Made by a program: the position numbers and the translations under genes. The notes under the pieces were generated by a model, which was not told the origin of the DNA, did no database searches, and worked only from the letters and a program-made list of their open reading frames with translations. Below, one piece after another: positions 62,501 through 64,000 of a stretch of DNA of 64,000 nucleotides. Every line of letters begins with the position of its first letter. Within the stretch, counting starts at the first letter, position 1. The stretch spans positions 2,170,001-2,234,000 of the forward strand of contig NC_052021.1 of assembly GCF_015832195.1 (NCBI RefSeq), written 5' to 3'. This stretch comes from Motacilla alba alba. Taxonomy: Eukaryota > Chordata > Aves > Passeriformes > Motacillidae.

Positions 62501-62551
62501 GGAAGCGGGGTGTGTTGTCATTGACGTCCAAGACGTTGACTGTCAGCTTGG
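53575..62551 (-). CDS. CDH23: CDH23, cadherin-23, 3' part (21 coding exons)
   Basis: Calcium-dependent cadherin that forms the upper part of hair-cell tip links together with PCDH15. Exons in transcript order (low-high): 62327-62551, 62074-62243, 61666-61803, 61391-61510, 60795-60972, 59973-60184, 59218-59412, 58803-58913, 58448-58577, 58026-58289, 57739-57900, 57366-57622, 57011-57108, 56805-56925, 56549-56628, 56216-56256, 55846-55906, 55331-55460, 55127-55249, 54839-54952, 53575-53901. All joins are in frame: 1084 complete codons plus stop. Content: end of EC21 (DVNDN), EC22-EC27 with calcium motifs such as DINDN, DADSG and LDREK, the membrane-adjacent domain, one membrane helix (IIVLAVLLFLAAMLFILM), then a cytoplasmic tail ending EITEL, a PDZ-binding motif that contacts harmonin in mammals. 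The rest of the gene lies across the gap. EC numbers assume 27 repeats, as in human. Confidence 0.96.
54839..54952 (-). other. CDH23: CDH23 alternative cytoplasmic exon (human exon 68 equivalent)
   Basis: Encodes 38 residues starting GTLLKVVLDDYMRLKKLFAQ. In mammals the matching 35-residue exon 68 is spliced in mainly in cochlea and vestibule and skipped in retina and elsewhere. It is phase 0 on both sides and 114 nt long, so skipping keeps the frame. It is three residues longer than the human exon. Acceptor CTGCACCCAG; donor GTAGAG, which is weak and fits regulated splicing. Confidence 0.85.
58723..58779. repeat. 10-bp minisatellite in a CDH23 intron
   Basis: About six near-perfect copies of CTGCATCCCC. 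It lies in the intron just downstream of exon 58803-58913, only about 20 bases from its splice donor. Confidence 0.9.
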
Positions 62552-62850
62552 CTGTGGCCATGGTGGAGACCACAGGGGGAGAGAAGAGAAGAACAAGTGA
62601 GAAAGAGAAGTAAAGGAAGGTTGGGAAGAAGTAGGGTCGTAAAGCCACAAGGTTGAAAGTCCAGAAGAGCCAGCAGGTGCTGGTTCATCAAGAAAAATTG
62701 CAGTATGCCCCAAAGCCACTATGCCCTGAGCATGCTATGGGTGTCCCTATGCTGCAGTGGGACACCGGCTCCTGACCTTTGTGTGTCTTCTCACACATGA
62801 GCCTGAATTTACCCATCGTGAGGCGGCAAGATATGGTAGGGATGGTAATG
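62552..62850. other. CDH23 intron sequence beside the gap
   Basis: No further CDH23 exon is recognisable between the acceptor at 62552 and the gap. The next upstream exon must lie in or beyond the gap. Confidence 0.6.
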
Positions 62851-63850
62851 NNNNNNNNNNNNNNNNNNNNNNNNNNNNNNNNNNNNNNNNNNNNNNNNNN
62901 NNNNNNNNNNNNNNNNNNNNNNNNNNNNNNNNNNNNNNNNNNNNNNNNNNNNNNNNNNNNNNNNNNNNNNNNNNNNNNNNNNNNNNNNNNNNNNNNNNNN
63001 NNNNNNNNNNNNNNNNNNNNNNNNNNNNNNNNNNNNNNNNNNNNNNNNNNNNNNNNNNNNNNNNNNNNNNNNNNNNNNNNNNNNNNNNNNNNNNNNNNNN
63101 NNNNNNNNNNNNNNNNNNNNNNNNNNNNNNNNNNNNNNNNNNNNNNNNNNNNNNNNNNNNNNNNNNNNNNNNNNNNNNNNNNNNNNNNNNNNNNNNNNNN
63201 NNNNNNNNNNNNNNNNNNNNNNNNNNNNNNNNNNNNNNNNNNNNNNNNNNNNNNNNNNNNNNNNNNNNNNNNNNNNNNNNNNNNNNNNNNNNNNNNNNNN
63301 NNNNNNNNNNNNNNNNNNNNNNNNNNNNNNNNNNNNNNNNNNNNNNNNNNNNNNNNNNNNNNNNNNNNNNNNNNNNNNNNNNNNNNNNNNNNNNNNNNNN
63401 NNNNNNNNNNNNNNNNNNNNNNNNNNNNNNNNNNNNNNNNNNNNNNNNNNNNNNNNNNNNNNNNNNNNNNNNNNNNNNNNNNNNNNNNNNNNNNNNNNNN
63501 NNNNNNNNNNNNNNNNNNNNNNNNNNNNNNNNNNNNNNNNNNNNNNNNNNNNNNNNNNNNNNNNNNNNNNNNNNNNNNNNNNNNNNNNNNNNNNNNNNNN
63601 NNNNNNNNNNNNNNNNNNNNNNNNNNNNNNNNNNNNNNNNNNNNNNNNNNNNNNNNNNNNNNNNNNNNNNNNNNNNNNNNNNNNNNNNNNNNNNNNNNNN
63701 NNNNNNNNNNNNNNNNNNNNNNNNNNNNNNNNNNNNNNNNNNNNNNNNNNNNNNNNNNNNNNNNNNNNNNNNNNNNNNNNNNNNNNNNNNNNNNNNNNNN
63801 NNNNNNNNNNNNNNNNNNNNNNNNNNNNNNNNNNNNNNNNNNNNNNNNNN
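62851..63850. other. Assembly gap, 1,000 N
   Basis: Exactly 1,000 unknown bases. The round number suggests a placeholder, so true size is unknown. Apparent reading frames across it are meaningless. One or more CDH23 exons may be hidden. Confidence 0.99.
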
Positions 63851-64000
63851 GAAGAGAAGCTCCAGGAGGAGTTTTATGTGTCAGACCACGGGGCTGCTTT
63901 GCTGTTTCAGTGCAAAGTGCAAATGGGCTATAGGAGGGGGGAAATGGGGCTTTGCTCCTATTTTTTTTGGGCAAAGCTCTGTTTCCTTTTCCAAGTCGGC
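63851..64000. other. Sequence right of the gap, nothing recognised
   Basis: 150 bases with a run of T near 63961-63968. No cadherin-like exon is visible; most likely CDH23 intron. Confidence 0.4.

Noticed and set aside
53575..62551. VSIR nested in a CDH23 intron, as in mammals
   Set aside because: All introns in this part of CDH23 are below about 1 kb and none contains an immunoglobulin-like exon; it may lie further upstream, beyond the window.
62688..63974. Open frames of about 400 codons across the N gap
   Set aside because: Created by unknown bases that contain no stops.
1..64000. CRISPR arrays, operons, tRNA or rRNA genes
   Set aside because: None seen; the window is a vertebrate nuclear locus with spliced genes.

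Overview
The window is vertebrate nuclear DNA and almost certainly from a bird. The gene order CHST3 - PSAP - CDH23 is the conserved block known from human 10q22. The interspersed repeats are 3' ends of CR1 LINEs, the dominant avian LINE. Two LTRs (about 20.5-21.1 kb and 24.2-24.6 kb) resemble ERV LTRs I associate with songbirds, so a passerine is my best guess (inference from memory, no database search). All protein-coding genes were rebuilt exon by exon by following reading frame and GT/AG splice sites. Every join stays in frame.

Layout. 1-1365: the minus-strand 5' half of CHST3 (chondroitin 6-O-sulfotransferase), running off the left edge. 6.6-7.7 kb: a strong CpG island, probably the CHST3 promoter and first exon. 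7.7-20.5 kb: gene-poor spacer with CR1 debris and simple repeats. 20.5-21.1 kb: a solo LTR. 21.6-44.4 kb: PSAP (prosaposin), plus strand, 15 coding exons including a 9-nt microexon. 45.1-52.5 kb: a second, complete 15-exon prosaposin-like gene in the same orientation. 53.6-62.6 kb: the 3' part of CDH23 (cadherin-23), minus strand, 21 coding exons from the end of EC21 to the C-terminal PDZ-binding motif. 62,851-63,850 is a 1,000-N assembly gap.

The most notable object is the second prosaposin gene. It keeps the whole precursor plan: signal peptide, N-terminal saposin-A-type domain, four six-cysteine saposin-B-type domains and C-terminal saposin-A-type domain. It also keeps the exon phases and the alternative microexon of PSAP, yet it is strongly diverged and very GC-rich, and it lacks the N-glycosylation sequon in its saposin-B-like domain. 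Because it carries introns it is not the mammalian intronless retrogene PSAPL1. It looks like an old tandem duplicate kept under purifying selection. A TFEB-type (CLEAR-like) E-box lies about 290 bp upstream of its start codon, as expected for a lysosomal gene.

Functionally, PSAP and the paralog would supply lysosomal lipid-transfer and activator proteins, CHST3 sulfates chondroitin in the Golgi, and CDH23 forms the upper part of hair-cell tip links. They are neighbours by ancestry rather than members of one pathway. The hair-cell-type alternative cytoplasmic exon of CDH23 (exon 68 in human numbering) is present and in frame.
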